Assembly (NCBI GenBank): GCA_963754265.1
Contig: CAVWFB010000016.1
Location: 496,001 to 560,000, forward strand
Direction of reading: 5' to 3'
DNA from: AC-32 sp963754265
Lineage (GTDB): Bacteria > Actinomycetota > Thermoleophilia > Gaiellales > Gaiellaceae
DNA: 64,000 nucleotides
Shown here: positions 27,638-36,765 of the stretch, piece by piece
Layout of the letters: each line of letters begins with the position of its first letter
How positions within the stretch are numbered: position 1 is the stretch's first letter
The notes under the pieces: generated by a model
What the model was told of the DNA's origin: nothing
Database searches by the model: none
The model's input: only the letters and a program-made list of their open reading frames with translations
Program-made: the position numbers and the translations under genes

Positions 27638-28192
27638 CTACGACGGAGCAGGGGCGCCGGGTGAGGCCTGCGGCACGGCGTAGTCGATCAGCCAGCGCGG
27701 ACCGACTTTCTTCACGATGACCACGTACAGCGTGGCCTGGACGCCGACCTTGTTCGGCTTGGGCAGCACGACCACGTTGATCTGCGCCTCGTTCTTCGTC
27801 GAGGAGATGATCCTCGTGATCGCGGCCTTGTCGATCGGCACGCCCAGCGGGACGACCGGGATGTTGCCCGTCATCCACTGCTTGTGCGTCAGCCCGCCCT
27901 TGATGCTGGGCGTGGCGAGATTCCAGGCTTCGTCGAGGTTCTGGCGCGCGACCGCGGTGAGGATGAACCTTCCGACTGCGACACGCGCCCCTTGCTCGAG
28001 CGGGATCTGCTTCGTGACCTGCGGCCGGCTCGCCGGCTGGTTGCTGAAGGTCTCCTTGGTGTCGGCCGTGTTCCCGAAGTAGGCGACCATGAAGACGATC
28101 ACGCCGATCGCCAGCAGGCCGCCTGCGAACCACGGCAGCAGCTTGTTGAAGCGTCGCGAAGACAGAGCAGACTGGACGACGTTCACGGCCAT
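27638..28192 (-). CDS. Membrane-anchored protein, member 2 of the three-paralog family
   Basis: 184 residues. One N-terminal span (LLPWFAGGLLAIGVIVFMVAYF), then the shared domain: RPQVTKQIPL, FILTAVARQNLDEAWNLATP, IKGGLTHKQWMTGNIPVVP, and the end WLIDY. It lacks the second span and the TLPPLP tail of its two relatives. Placed 32 bp before member 1 and directly after the mutase large subunit, same strand. The fold could be NTF2-like by size and the final W.(I/V)D strand; that is inference. Confidence 0.75.
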   Translation of the reverse strand: MAVNVVQSALSSRRFNKLLPWFAGGLLAIGVIVFMVAYFGNTADTKETFSNQPASRPQVTKQIPLEQGARVAVGRFILTAVARQNLDEAWNLATPSIKGGLTHKQWMTGNIPVVPLGVPIDKAAITRIISSTKNEAQINVVVLPKPNKVGVQATLYVVIVKKVGPRWLIDYAVPQASPGAPAPS

Positions 28193-28224
28193 CGAGATGG
28201 TAGACGACGAAATACGGCCGTCGG

Positions 28225-29892
28225 TTAGAAAACCGGGGTCTCGCGCCAGATGCCCCAGACCTCGCGTAGGGCGTCGCACATCTCGCCCATCGTGACGTAG
28301 TCGCGGGCGGAGTCCACGAGCAGTGGCATCAGGTTGGCGTCCTCGCGCGCCGCCCCTTCCTTGAGGCGAGTCAAGGACGCCTCCACCTTGGCGCCGTCGC
28401 GGCGCGCGCGCAGGGCCTGAACCCGTTCGATCTGCTTCTGCTCGAGGGCCGGGTCGATGCGCAGGAGCTCGAGCTCGGGCTCGTTCTCGAGCCGGTAGCG
28501 GTTGACCCCGACGACGATCCGCTGCTTCGCCTCGACCTCTGCCTGGTAGCGGAAGGAGGCCTCGGCGATCTCGCGCTGCTGGAAGTTCTCCTTGATCGCC
28601 TCGATCACGCCGCCGAGCTTCTCGATCCGGTCGAAGTAGTCGTAAGCCTCGGCCTCGAGCCGGTTGGTCAGGTCCTCGAGGTAGTAGGACCCGCCGAGCG
28701 GGTCGATCGTGTTCACGACGCCGGTCTCGTGGGCGATCACCTGCTGGGTGCGCAGGGCGAGCCGAACGGCGTTCTCGGTCGGGAGCGCGAGCGCCTCGTC
28801 GAAGGAGTTCGTGTGCAGCGACTGGGTGCCGCCCAGCACTGCGGCCAGCGCCTCGAGCGCGGTCCGGACGATGTTCACCTCGGGCTGCTGCGCGGTCAGC
28901 GACACCCCTGCGGTCTGCGTGTGGAAGCGCATCAGCCAGGAGCGCGGGTTCTTGGCGCCGTAGCGGTCTCGGAGCTCGCGAGCCCAGATGCGCCGCGCCG
29001 CCCGGTACTTCGCGATCTCCTCGAAGAAGTCCAGGTGGGCGTTGAAGAAGAAGGAGAGCCGCGGGGCGAAGTCGTCCACGTCGAGCCCCCGTTCGATCGC
29101 CGCGTCGACGTAGGCGAAGCCGTTGGCGAGGGTGAAGGCGAGCTCCTGGACCGCGTTCGAGCCGGCCTCGCGGATGTGGTAGCCGGAGATCGAGATCGGG
29201 TGCCAGCGCGGCAGCTCCCGGGAGCAGAACTCGACCATGTCCGTCACGAGCCGCATCGACGGCTCGGGCGGGAAGATCCATTCCTTCTGTGCGATGTACT
29301 CCTTGAGGATGTCGGTCTGGATCGTCCCCCGGAGCTCGGCGCGCGGGACGCCCTGCTGCTCGGCGACGCAGATGTAGAAGGCGAGCAGCATCGCCGCGGG
29401 GCCGTTGATCGTCATCGAGGTCGAGACCTCGCCGAGCGGGATGCCGTCGAAGAGCGTCTCCGTGTCGGCGAGCGAGTCGATCGCCACCCCTTCCCGGCCG
29501 ACCTCGCCGAGCGAGCGCGCGTGGTCCGAGTCGTAGCCCATCAGGGTCGGCATGTCGAAGGCCGTCGAGAGGCCGGTCTGGCCGTGGTCGAGCAGGTACC
29601 GGAAGCGCTCGTTCGTCTCCTCGGCGGTGCCGAAGCCGGCGAACTGCCGCATCGTCCACAGCCGGCCGCGGTACATCGAGGGATAGACGCCGCGGGTGAA
29701 CGGGAACGTCCCCGGGTAGCCAAGGTCGCGGTCGGGATCGACCCGCACGCCCTCGGCCGTGTAGAGGGGCTCGTTCTCGAGGCCCGAGATCGTGCTGAAG
29801 AGCTCGCCCTCCCGTTCCGGAGATGCCTCGTAGAGCTCCCGGCGCCACTCCTCGCCGCCGCCCAGCTCGCGCCGGTCCTCGATCTCGGTCAC
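28225..29892 (-). CDS. Acyl-CoA mutase large subunit, isobutyryl-CoA mutase-like
   Basis: 555 residues, TIM-barrel substrate domain of the B12-dependent mutase family. The segment PSMYRGRLWTMRQFAGFGT has Phe84, and QTDILKEYIAQKEWIFPP has Gln202. The corresponding pair is Tyr89/Arg207 in methylmalonyl-CoA mutase and Phe80/Gln198 in isobutyryl-CoA mutase; the spacing (118 residues) is the same in all three. FDMPTLMGYDSD is also of the Icm-like group. So butyryl-CoA/isobutyryl-CoA interconversion is more likely than succinyl-CoA formation. GTG start. The C-terminal B12 domain is absent and supplied by the separate gene at 25694. Confidence 0.88.
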   Translation of the reverse strand: MTEIEDRRELGGGEEWRRELYEASPEREGELFSTISGLENEPLYTAEGVRVDPDRDLGYPGTFPFTRGVYPSMYRGRLWTMRQFAGFGTAEETNERFRYLLDHGQTGLSTAFDMPTLMGYDSDHARSLGEVGREGVAIDSLADTETLFDGIPLGEVSTSMTINGPAAMLLAFYICVAEQQGVPRAELRGTIQTDILKEYIAQKEWIFPPEPSMRLVTDMVEFCSRELPRWHPISISGYHIREAGSNAVQELAFTLANGFAYVDAAIERGLDVDDFAPRLSFFFNAHLDFFEEIAKYRAARRIWARELRDRYGAKNPRSWLMRFHTQTAGVSLTAQQPEVNIVRTALEALAAVLGGTQSLHTNSFDEALALPTENAVRLALRTQQVIAHETGVVNTIDPLGGSYYLEDLTNRLEAEAYDYFDRIEKLGGVIEAIKENFQQREIAEASFRYQAEVEAKQRIVVGVNRYRLENEPELELLRIDPALEQKQIERVQALRARRDGAKVEASLTRLKEGAAREDANLMPLLVDSARDYVTMGEMCDALREVWGIWRETPVF

Positions 29893-29935
29893 AGCTGGAT
29901 TGTGCCCGTTTGATCCCTCGGTGGGACGTTCTCAC

Positions 29936-29980
29936 TCCCCCGTCCGGGGGATTTCCTGCCGGGATACGACTTGCAAGTCG
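29936..29980. promoter_or_regulatory. Two inverted repeats between divergent mutase and histidine kinase genes
   Basis: TCCCCC/GGGGGA arms at 29936-29941 and 29946-29951, then a perfect 14-bp palindrome CGACTTGCAAGTCG at 29967-29980, both upstream of the kinase ATG at 30014. The palindrome looks like a dimeric operator. The 121-bp gap holds no other gene. Confidence 0.5.
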
Positions 29981-30013
29981 GAAAGATCGCTATCCCCGCA
30001 CCGGGCGCTGCCG

Positions 30014-31573
30014 ATGGAGTTCGTGGCGAGCAAGGTGGTTTCGACGACCCATAATCCCGCGCGCGATCCGGCCCAGGCAGACGATCTGGAGCGCCGGCCA
30101 CGAGTCGTGCTGCGCTTTGCGATCTACACCGGCGTCGTCCTGCTCCTCGCAGGCCTCGCGACGCTCTGGCTGGTCAATCGCGAGGTGGCGGATCGTGCAA
30201 CGAGGACCGTGGAGACCCATGCGCGCGTCGTCGCGGAGGAGAACCTCCGCAGTCATCTGCGGGCGTCTGACTTCGTCGCCCCGGTGCCGGCGAAACGCCG
30301 GCGTGCCCTCGACGTACTCTTCCGCAGCAGCATCCTCGTCCCCGGCGTCGTCGGGGCCCGTCTCGTCAACCGCGACGGGCAGATCACCTACGCAGCTCGG
30401 CATCAGTTGATCGGCACGCAGGTGTCGTACCCGGAATCGCTGCGCCACGTGCTCTCCGGCGGCTTCGAGCGGCGCGTGACGCGAACGACCACGTGGCGCG
30501 GCGAGCAGCACGTCAAGGTGCTCCAGGCGCTGATCCCGGTCAAGCTGAGCGCGTCGGCTCCCCCGCTCGGCGCGCTCGAGCTCGACCAGGACTACCGAGC
30601 GGTCGACGTCGGCATCGGTGACGCCCGCACGCGGCTCGCGCTGATCCTCGTCGCCGCGCTGCTGGCGCTCTACGTGTCGCTGTTTCCGATCCTGCGCCGG
30701 ATCACGCGCCAGCTGGAGGCCCGCAACCGCCGGCTGCGCCAGCACGCCGAAGAGCGCGGCCGGCTGCTGGAGAGCGAGCGGGCCGCGCGCGCCGAGGCCG
30801 AGGCCGCGCAGCGGCTGTTGTCCGAGCAGAACCAGCGGCTGCGGGAGCTCGACCGGCTCAAGGACGACTTCGTCTCGCTCGTCTCCCACGAGCTGCGGAC
30901 GCCCCTCACCTCGATCCGCGGGTACCTCGAGCTGCTGCTCGACGAAGGCAGCGACCTCACCGACGAGCAGCGCCGGTTCCTCGGGATCGTCGATCGCAAC
31001 TCCGAGCGGCTGCTCAGCCTGGTCAGCGATTTGCTCTTCCTCGCTCAGATCGAGGCCGGGAAGCTTGCGATCGAGGTGGGCCTCGTCGACCTCGAGACGA
31101 TCGCCGAGGAGTCCGTCGAGACGGCCTCCCCCGGCGCCACCGCCAGGGGCGTCGCCCTGACCTTCACGACGGACGAGCTGCCGAAACTGCGCGGCGACCG
31201 CGCCCGCCTTGCCCAGGTGCTCGACAACCTGATCTCGAACGCGGTCAAGTTCACGCCCGCGGGCGGCCGGGTCGACGTGCGTCTGAAGGCGGCGGACGAG
31301 CTCGCGCTCGTCGAGGTCGAGGACACCGGGATCGGGATTCCCCAGGACGAGCAGCAGCAGCTCTTCGAGCGGTTCTTCCGCAGCTCGCGGGCGACGCAGA
31401 ACGCGATTCCGGGAACGGGCCTCGGGCTCACGATCACGAAGGCGATCGTGGAGCGTCACGGCGGCCGGATCGCGCTGGAGAGCACCGAGAACGTCGGCAC
31501 GCTCGTCCGGGTCGAGCTCCCGCTCACCTCGGAGCGGAAGCTCGGTCTGCCGGCACGCGAGCTCGCGGCCTGA
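30014..31573 (+). CDS. Sensor histidine kinase
   Basis: 519 residues. Membrane spans about 33-53 and 207-228 bracket a roughly 150-residue outer sensor region with no recognised domain. A coiled coil at 235-285 leads to HisKA with phospho-acceptor His292 in FVSLVSHELRTPLTSIRGY. HATPase motifs: NLISNAVKF (N box), VEDTGIGIP (G1), FERFFRS (F box), PGTGLGLT (G2). Start set at ATG 30014; an earlier in-frame start at 29900 adds 38 residues of no known type. The convergent OmpR-type regulator next door is the likely partner. Confidence 0.93.
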   Translation: MEFVASKVVSTTHNPARDPAQADDLERRPRVVLRFAIYTGVVLLLAGLATLWLVNREVADRATRTVETHARVVAEENLRSHLRASDFVAPVPAKRRRALDVLFRSSILVPGVVGARLVNRDGQITYAARHQLIGTQVSYPESLRHVLSGGFERRVTRTTTWRGEQHVKVLQALIPVKLSASAPPLGALELDQDYRAVDVGIGDARTRLALILVAALLALYVSLFPILRRITRQLEARNRRLRQHAEERGRLLESERAARAEAEAAQRLLSEQNQRLRELDRLKDDFVSLVSHELRTPLTSIRGYLELLLDEGSDLTDEQRRFLGIVDRNSERLLSLVSDLLFLAQIEAGKLAIEVGLVDLETIAEESVETASPGATARGVALTFTTDELPKLRGDRARLAQVLDNLISNAVKFTPAGGRVDVRLKAADELALVEVEDTGIGIPQDEQQQLFERFFRSSRATQNAIPGTGLGLTITKAIVERHGGRIALESTENVGTLVRVELPLTSERKLGLPARELAA

Positions 31574-31583
31574 GCCGACAGCC

Positions 31584-32273
31584 TCAGGCCGAGCCGAGCG
31601 GGCGGTAGCGGTAGCCGAAGCCGCGGACGGTTTCGATCGGCGACTCGTCCCCGACCCCGGTTCCGAGCTTGCGGCGGAGGTAGCCCACGTAGAGCTTCAC
31701 CTGGTCACGGTCGGCCGAGCGGGCGTCGCCCCAGGCGAGCTCGAGCAGCTGGTCGTGGGAGAGCACCTGGTTCTGGTTTCGGACGAACGCCCCGAGCAGG
31801 CGGAACTCGAGCGGCGTCAACGCCAGCTCGACTCCGCCCGCGGTGACCTTCCGCTGGGCGAAGTCGACCGTCAGGAAGTCGTCGGCATAGGTCTCCTGCG
31901 CCTGCGGCGCGCTCCGGCCGCGGCGCAGGGTCGCGTCCACGCGCGCCAGGAGCTCCTGCCGGCCGAACGGTTTCGTCACGTAGTCGTCCGCGCCCGCCCG
32001 CAGGCCGCGCACCTTCTCGAGCTCCTCCGCACGCGCGGTGAGCATCAACACGGGCACGTCGCTCAGCTCTCGGATCCGGTTCAGCACTTCCCAGCCGTCC
32101 AGGCCGGGCATCGAGACGTCGAGCACCACGAGATCAGGTTGTCTCGAGTAGAAGAGCTTGAGCGCGGATTCGCCGTCTGGCGCCTTGATCACCACATGTC
32201 CGGCACGCTCGAGCAGCTCCCCGACGAGAGCGCGGATGTCGTCGTCGTCGTCGACGACGAGGATCGAGGTCAT
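31584..32273 (-). CDS. Response regulator, OmpR/PhoB family
   Basis: 229 residues. Receiver domain with the acidic run VVDDDDD, phospho-acceptor Asp52 (VVLDVSMPGLDG) and Lys101 (VTKPF). DNA-binding winged helix at about 130-225: ALTPLEFRLLGAF, HDQLLELAWG, YLRRKLG, IETVRGFGYRY. Convergent with the kinase gene, 10 bp between the stops, rather than in an operon with it. GGGGGAGG ribosome site. Confidence 0.95.
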   Translation of the reverse strand: MTSILVVDDDDDIRALVGELLERAGHVVIKAPDGESALKLFYSRQPDLVVLDVSMPGLDGWEVLNRIRELSDVPVLMLTARAEELEKVRGLRAGADDYVTKPFGRQELLARVDATLRRGRSAPQAQETYADDFLTVDFAQRKVTAGGVELALTPLEFRLLGAFVRNQNQVLSHDQLLELAWGDARSADRDQVKLYVGYLRRKLGTGVGDESPIETVRGFGYRYRPLGSA

Positions 32274-32368
32274 GACGCCTCCCCCAGTCCAGGGGTCTTC
32301 GACGTGTTCATACGGCTTTCATACCGCAACCCTCCCCAATTCCAGCCCTGGACGCCGACATCGCAATC

Positions 32369-34704
32369 GTGGCGGCATTGCATTCTCTCCTGCGGCGGTT
32401 TGCGGCGCAGCTCGAAAAACTCGGCCCACGCCTGCTCTTCGTGGGCGCGCTCGCGGCTGCGGCGGCCGCGGCGGCAATGCTCGTTCCCGGCACGTTCTCC
32501 GGCAACGGCCGTCATGGGCATGCCGCCGCGGCGCCCTTCTCGTCGGTCGTGCTCAAGGATCACGGGACAGCGGGAGCAGGAGGCGCGGCCGGACACGTCG
32601 GGGCCGGCGGCGCGGTCGGCCGGCCCGGCTTCTCGGCGAAGAGCTCCTCCAAGTTGCACGCGTCTACTCATTACACGGTCGAGCTCGACGAGCAAGGCGG
32701 GGCCGGCGAACGACGGAGCCGGGAGCCGAAGCGAATACTCGGCAGGCCGGCGGGGCCCGCGAGGCGCGACCGGGGCGGCGGGCCCTGCAGGGTCGGACGG
32801 ATTCTCAGGCGCACGCGGGTCGACCGGTCTCACTGGCCCGACGGGCCAGGCCGGCCAGCTGGCCAGCGAGGTGCCACGGGCGCTCAGGGCATTCCCGGGA
32901 ACGGCTGCCGCCCGCGGCGACACCGGCCCGCAGGGGCGGCGGTCGACCGGGATCGGCCGGAGCGAAGGGCGCGACCGGGAGCCAGGGCGTGGCCGGGCCC
33001 GGCAGGGGCCGATCGGGACCGCAAGGGAACCACCGGCGCGCAGGGAGTAGCCGGGGCGAAGGGAGCAACGGGCGCGCAGGGTGCGGCGGGATCGCAAGGA
33101 GCCAAGGGCGCGACCGGTGCTCAAGGTGCAGCGGGCGCGCAAGGTGCCAAGGGCGCGACGGGCACTCAGGGCGCTGCCGGCGCGCAGGGACCCGCGGGGG
33201 CCCAAGGACCGGTTGGCCCGCAGGGACCGACCGGGGCCCAAGGCGCGCAGGGAACGAAGGGCGCAACCGGCGCGAAGGGCGTCACGGGTTCACAGGGAAC
33301 CAAGGGCACAACCGGCGTGCAGGGCGCCAAGGGCTCGACGGGCGCTCAGGGAGCGGCCGGATCGCAGGGCGCGACCGGAGCGAAGGGAGCAACAGGTGTA
33401 AAGGGAGTCACGGGCGCCCAGGGCCAGAAGGGCTCGACCGGAGCTCAAGGTGCCAAGGGGACGACGGGCGCCCAGGGATCGCCGGGTGCGAAGGGCGCGA
33501 CCGGCGCCGCGGGAGCAACGGGTGCGAAGGGAGTCACCGGTGCGCAGGGCGCTGCGGGTGCTCAGGGCCCGGCAGGCGCTCAGGGCCCGGTTGGCTCCCA
33601 GGGACCAACCGGAGCTCAGGGTGCGAAGGGAGCGACAGGCACGAAGGGCGCGACCGGGGCTCAGGGCTCCAAGGGGGCCACGGGCGCACAGGGCTCGGTG
33701 GGAGCCCAGGGGCCGACGGGTGCCAAGGGCGCGACCGGCGCGACGGGCACCACGGGTTCGCAAGGTCTCCAGGGCGTGAAGGGAACAACTGGTTCGCAGG
33801 GCGTCAAGGGCGCGACGGGCGCTACAGGGCGCTGCTGGGGCTCAAGGGCGACCGGCGCCAAGGGCGCGACGGGGGCGCAGGGCACCGCGGGTGCTCAGGG
33901 CCCGGCCGGCGCCAGGGCCCTGTCGGCCCGCAAGGCCCGACCGGAGCCCAGGGACCGGCCGGCCAGAAGGGCGCGACGGGTTCTCAGGGCACGTCACGGG
34001 AGCCAAGGGAGCGACCGGTGCCAAGGGCGCCACAGGCAGCCAGGGACCTGCAGGCGCCCAGGGCCCGGCCGGCGCGCAGGGGCCGGTCGGAGTCCACGGG
34101 CGCCAAGGGCGCCACCGGGTCGCAGGGACCCGCCGGCGCCAAGGGAGCTACCGGTTCCCAGGGCGCAAAGGGCGTCACCGGCTCGCAGGGCGCGAAGGGC
34201 ACGACGGGCGCCAAGGGAGCGACCGGCGCCAAGGGGACCACTGGTGCTCAGGGCCCGGGGCCGACCACGGTTCGCAAGGCGAACACCGACGACACGACGA
34301 CTTTGACCTCTCTCGGCTCGGCGACGGGTCTCGGCCTCGCCGTGGCAGCGAACACGACCTACTCGTTCGACTACTTCATCCTCTTCCAGTCGAGCGCGGT
34401 CGCCACGGGAATCGGACTCGCCCTCACCGGACCGGCGTCGCCGAACTTCATCAGCTACACGGCGACCATTCCGATCGCCGCAGACGGCACCGCCGCGATG
34501 TTCTCCGGCTGGGGCACCGCGTACGACGACACCGTCCTCGGCACGGCCGTCCAGGCCACCGGCACGACCTACGTCGCCCGGATCTACGGTGTGATCTCGA
34601 CCGGAGGCACCAGCGGCACGCTCACCCCTCGCTTCCGCTCCGAGATCAACGGCAACACTGTGACGATCAAGGCCGGCTCCTGGGGGTCCCTCAACACCCC
34701 GTAG
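32369..34704 (+). pseudogene. Collagen-like Gly-X-Y repeat surface protein, reading frame broken many times
   Basis: The GTG at 32369 opens a basic N-terminus and membrane/signal span (LLFVGALAAAAAAAAMLV). From about 32700 to 34256 the DNA encodes Gly-X-Y triplets, mostly GAT/GAK/GAQ/GSQ types such as GATGAQGAAGSQGAKG. A C-terminal domain of about 145 residues follows (TTLTSLGSATGLGLAVAANT to the stop at 34704), resembling the globular caps of bacterial collagen-like proteins. The triplets jump between the three frames near 32700, 32860, 32905, 32935, 33025, 33825, 33850, 33915, 33995 and 34095. Either the assembly is wrong in this repeat or the gene is decaying. If intact it would be a cell-surface fibre protein. 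Confidence 0.8.
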
Positions 34705-34751
34705 ATCGGGCAGAAGCCGAGCGTGGTGACCGAGCACGCAGTCGAGGCCGC

Positions 34752-35342
34752 CTAGCCGCCCTCCGGCCCGCCCGGCTTCCAGAGCGGCTCGCCCCGGCCG
34801 GCGTTCGCGGAGCGCGCGAGGATGAAGAGCAGGTCCGAGAGCCGGTTCAGGTAGACCGGCACGAGCGGGTCGATCGGCGTCGCGGTCGCGGTCTCGTGCG
34901 CTGCGAGCTCGGCGCGACGGCAGACGGCCCGGGCGACATGCAGCCTGGCCGCGGCTTCCGTCCCGCCCGGGAGCACGAAGCTCTTCAGGTCCGGCAGCTG
35001 CTCGTTGAAACGGTCGCACAGGCCTTCGAGCTCGGCGATCTGATCCTGCGAGACGCGCAGACGCTCGTCGCCTCCCTCGACGGGAACCGAGAGGTCGGCG
35101 CCGACGTCGAAGAGGTCGTTCTGGATCCGGCGGAGCGGCTCGCGAAGCTCGCCCCCGAGATCCTCGAGGGCGAGCACGAGCCCGAGCTGCGAGTTCAGCT
35201 CGTCGACCGCGCCGTACGCGGCCACGCGCGGATCCAGCTTCGAGACCCGCGAGCCGTCGCCGAGGCTGGTCTCGCCGCGGTCTCCCCCGCGCGTGTAGAT
35301 CTTCGTGAGCCGGACCGGTTCGTCTGGCCGCCGCGGGCTCAC
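34752..35342 (-). CDS. Cob(I)yrinic acid a,c-diamide adenosyltransferase, PduO type
   Basis: 196 residues. Forms adenosylcobalamin, the cofactor needed by the acyl-CoA mutase in this window. N-terminal ATP motif KIYTRGGDRGETSLGDG, then AYGAVDELNSQLG, NDLFDVGADLS, and LNRLSDLLFILARSAN with the conserved end. The GTG start at 35342 overlaps the acyl-CoA dehydrogenase stop (GTGA), so the two are coupled. Confidence 0.94.
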   Translation of the reverse strand: MSPRRPDEPVRLTKIYTRGGDRGETSLGDGSRVSKLDPRVAAYGAVDELNSQLGLVLALEDLGGELREPLRRIQNDLFDVGADLSVPVEGGDERLRVSQDQIAELEGLCDRFNEQLPDLKSFVLPGGTEAAARLHVARAVCRRAELAAHETATATPIDPLVPVYLNRLSDLLFILARSANAGRGEPLWKPGGPEGG

Positions 35343-36508
35343 CGGTCTCCTCGGGCCAGCTCGTGCTCGCGGAGGCCGAGGATCGAGCGGGCGATCACGA
35401 GTCGCTGGATCTCGCTCGTGCCTTCGTAGATCTCCGTGATCTTCGCGTCGCGGTAGTAGCGCTCGACCGGAAACTCCTTGGTGTAGCCGTAGCCGCCCAG
35501 CACCTGGATCGCCTCGGCCGTCTGCCGCCGGGCCATCTCGGAGGCATAGAGCTTCGCCTTCGCGCCCGCCTCCGTGTGGGGCCGGCCCTCCTGCTTCAGC
35601 CAGGCGGCGCGGTAGACGAGGAGGCGTGCCGCGTCGAGCTCGGTCGCCATGTCGGCGAGCTTCCATTGGATCGCCTGGAAATCCGAGATCCGGTGCCCGA
35701 ACTGGCGGCGCTCGAGCGCGTAGGAACGAGCCACGTCGTAGGCCGCCTGGGCGATGCCGAGCGCCTGTGCCGCGATCCCGATCCGCCCTCCGTCGAGCGT
35801 CGCCATCGCCACCGAGAAGCCCTTGCCCTCTTCGTGGAGGAGGCGGTCGCGGCTAACCTCCGCTCCCTCGATCGCGAGGTCCGAGGTCGACGAGGAGTTG
35901 AGGCCGAGCTTCTCCTCCTCACGCGTCACGCGCACCTGGTCTCCGTCGAGGATGAAGGCCGAGACGCCCTTCGCGCCGGGCGTCTCCGGATCGGTTCGCG
36001 CGAACAGCAGGACGGTGCCCGCGAAGCTCCCGTTCGTGATCCACTGCTTCGTGCCGGAGATGGACCAGCCGTCCCCTGCGGGAACGGCGGCAGTCCTGAG
36101 GGAGCCCGCATCCGAGCCCGCTTCCGGCTCGGTCAGGGCAAACGCGCCGACGCTCTCACCGCGCGCGAGCGGCGGCACGAAGCGGCTGCGCTGCTCGTCG
36201 GTGCCGAAGGTGAGAATCGGCAAGGTGACCGCGCTCGTGTGCACGGCGACCGTCACGCCCACGCCCGCATCCGCCTTGGAGAGCTCCTCGAGGACGAGGA
36301 TGTACGAGAGGAAGTCCGCGCCCGCGCCGCCGTACTCCTCCGGGATGCAGACGCCCATCAGCCCGAGCTCGGCGAGCTTCCCGATCAGCTCGGGCGGGAA
36401 GCCGTGCTCCCGGTCCCAGGTCGCCGCGTTCGGCTCGATCTCCGCCTGCCCGAACTCGCGCGCCAGCGACTGGATCTCCCGCTGGTCGTCGCTGAGCGAG
36501 AACTCCAT
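35339..36508 (-). CDS. Acyl-CoA dehydrogenase
   Basis: 389 residues. FAD-dependent alpha,beta-oxidation of acyl-CoA; electrons go to ETF. Signatures: GAFALTEPEAGSDAGSLRT, WITNGSFAGTVLLFAR, QALGIAQAAYDVA, QVLGGYGYTKEFPVER, and the catalytic Glu in ITEIYEGTSEIQRL. Short/branched-chain class by length and Glu position; chain preference unknown. Start at ATG 36508; TATACT lies 9 nt upstream. Confidence 0.95.
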   Translation of the reverse strand: MEFSLSDDQREIQSLAREFGQAEIEPNAATWDREHGFPPELIGKLAELGLMGVCIPEEYGGAGADFLSYILVLEELSKADAGVGVTVAVHTSAVTLPILTFGTDEQRSRFVPPLARGESVGAFALTEPEAGSDAGSLRTAAVPAGDGWSISGTKQWITNGSFAGTVLLFARTDPETPGAKGVSAFILDGDQVRVTREEEKLGLNSSSTSDLAIEGAEVSRDRLLHEEGKGFSVAMATLDGGRIGIAAQALGIAQAAYDVARSYALERRQFGHRISDFQAIQWKLADMATELDAARLLVYRAAWLKQEGRPHTEAGAKAKLYASEMARRQTAEAIQVLGGYGYTKEFPVERYYRDAKITEIYEGTSEIQRLVIARSILGLREHELARGDR

Positions 36509-36539
36509 CGGGCGGCGAGTATACGGCCCGTTCGCGGAG

Positions 36540-36545
36540 TACACT
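36540..36545 (+). promoter_or_regulatory. Predicted -10 box of the 60-residue ORF
   Basis: TACACT, 7 nt before ATG 36553; supports expression of the small gene as a leaderless mRNA. Confidence 0.45.
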
Positions 36546-36552
36546 TTGACCC

Positions 36553-36735
36553 ATGTCATCGTGGACGAGGCGGCTCTGGGCCCGGTTCACGCGTCGGCGC
36601 TCGCGGGACGCCTTCTACCCGGAGAGCGAGCACAGCACCGAGATGGAGCGCCACATCGAGGTGGTCGACCCGTCGAGGCACCTCGGCGAGGAGTATCCGT
36701 CGATCGACGTGATGCGGCGGTACGGCCGAACCTGA
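36553..36735 (+). CDS. Small basic protein of unknown function
   Basis: 60 residues, Arg-rich at the N-terminus (RRLWARFTRRRSRD), mixed charge after (HIEVVDPSRHLGEEYPSID). No membrane span or known motif. Divergent from the acyl-CoA dehydrogenase gene. The case for a real gene is the well-placed -10 box and the free space it fills; it could still be chance. Confidence 0.45.
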   Translation: MSSWTRRLWARFTRRRSRDAFYPESEHSTEMERHIEVVDPSRHLGEEYPSIDVMRRYGRT

Positions 36736-36765
36736 CCGTTTTGGCCTAGTCGAGCCTGTATCGTC

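Noticed and set aside
28225..29892. Methylmalonyl-CoA mutase as the call
   Set aside because: The two substrate-selecting positions are Phe and Gln, as in isobutyryl-CoA mutase, not Tyr and Arg; kept only as an alternative.
33000..34256. CRISPR array or satellite repeat
   Set aside because: The periodicity is of degenerate 9-bp codon triplets for Gly-X-Y, with no constant repeat/spacer structure and no cas genes.
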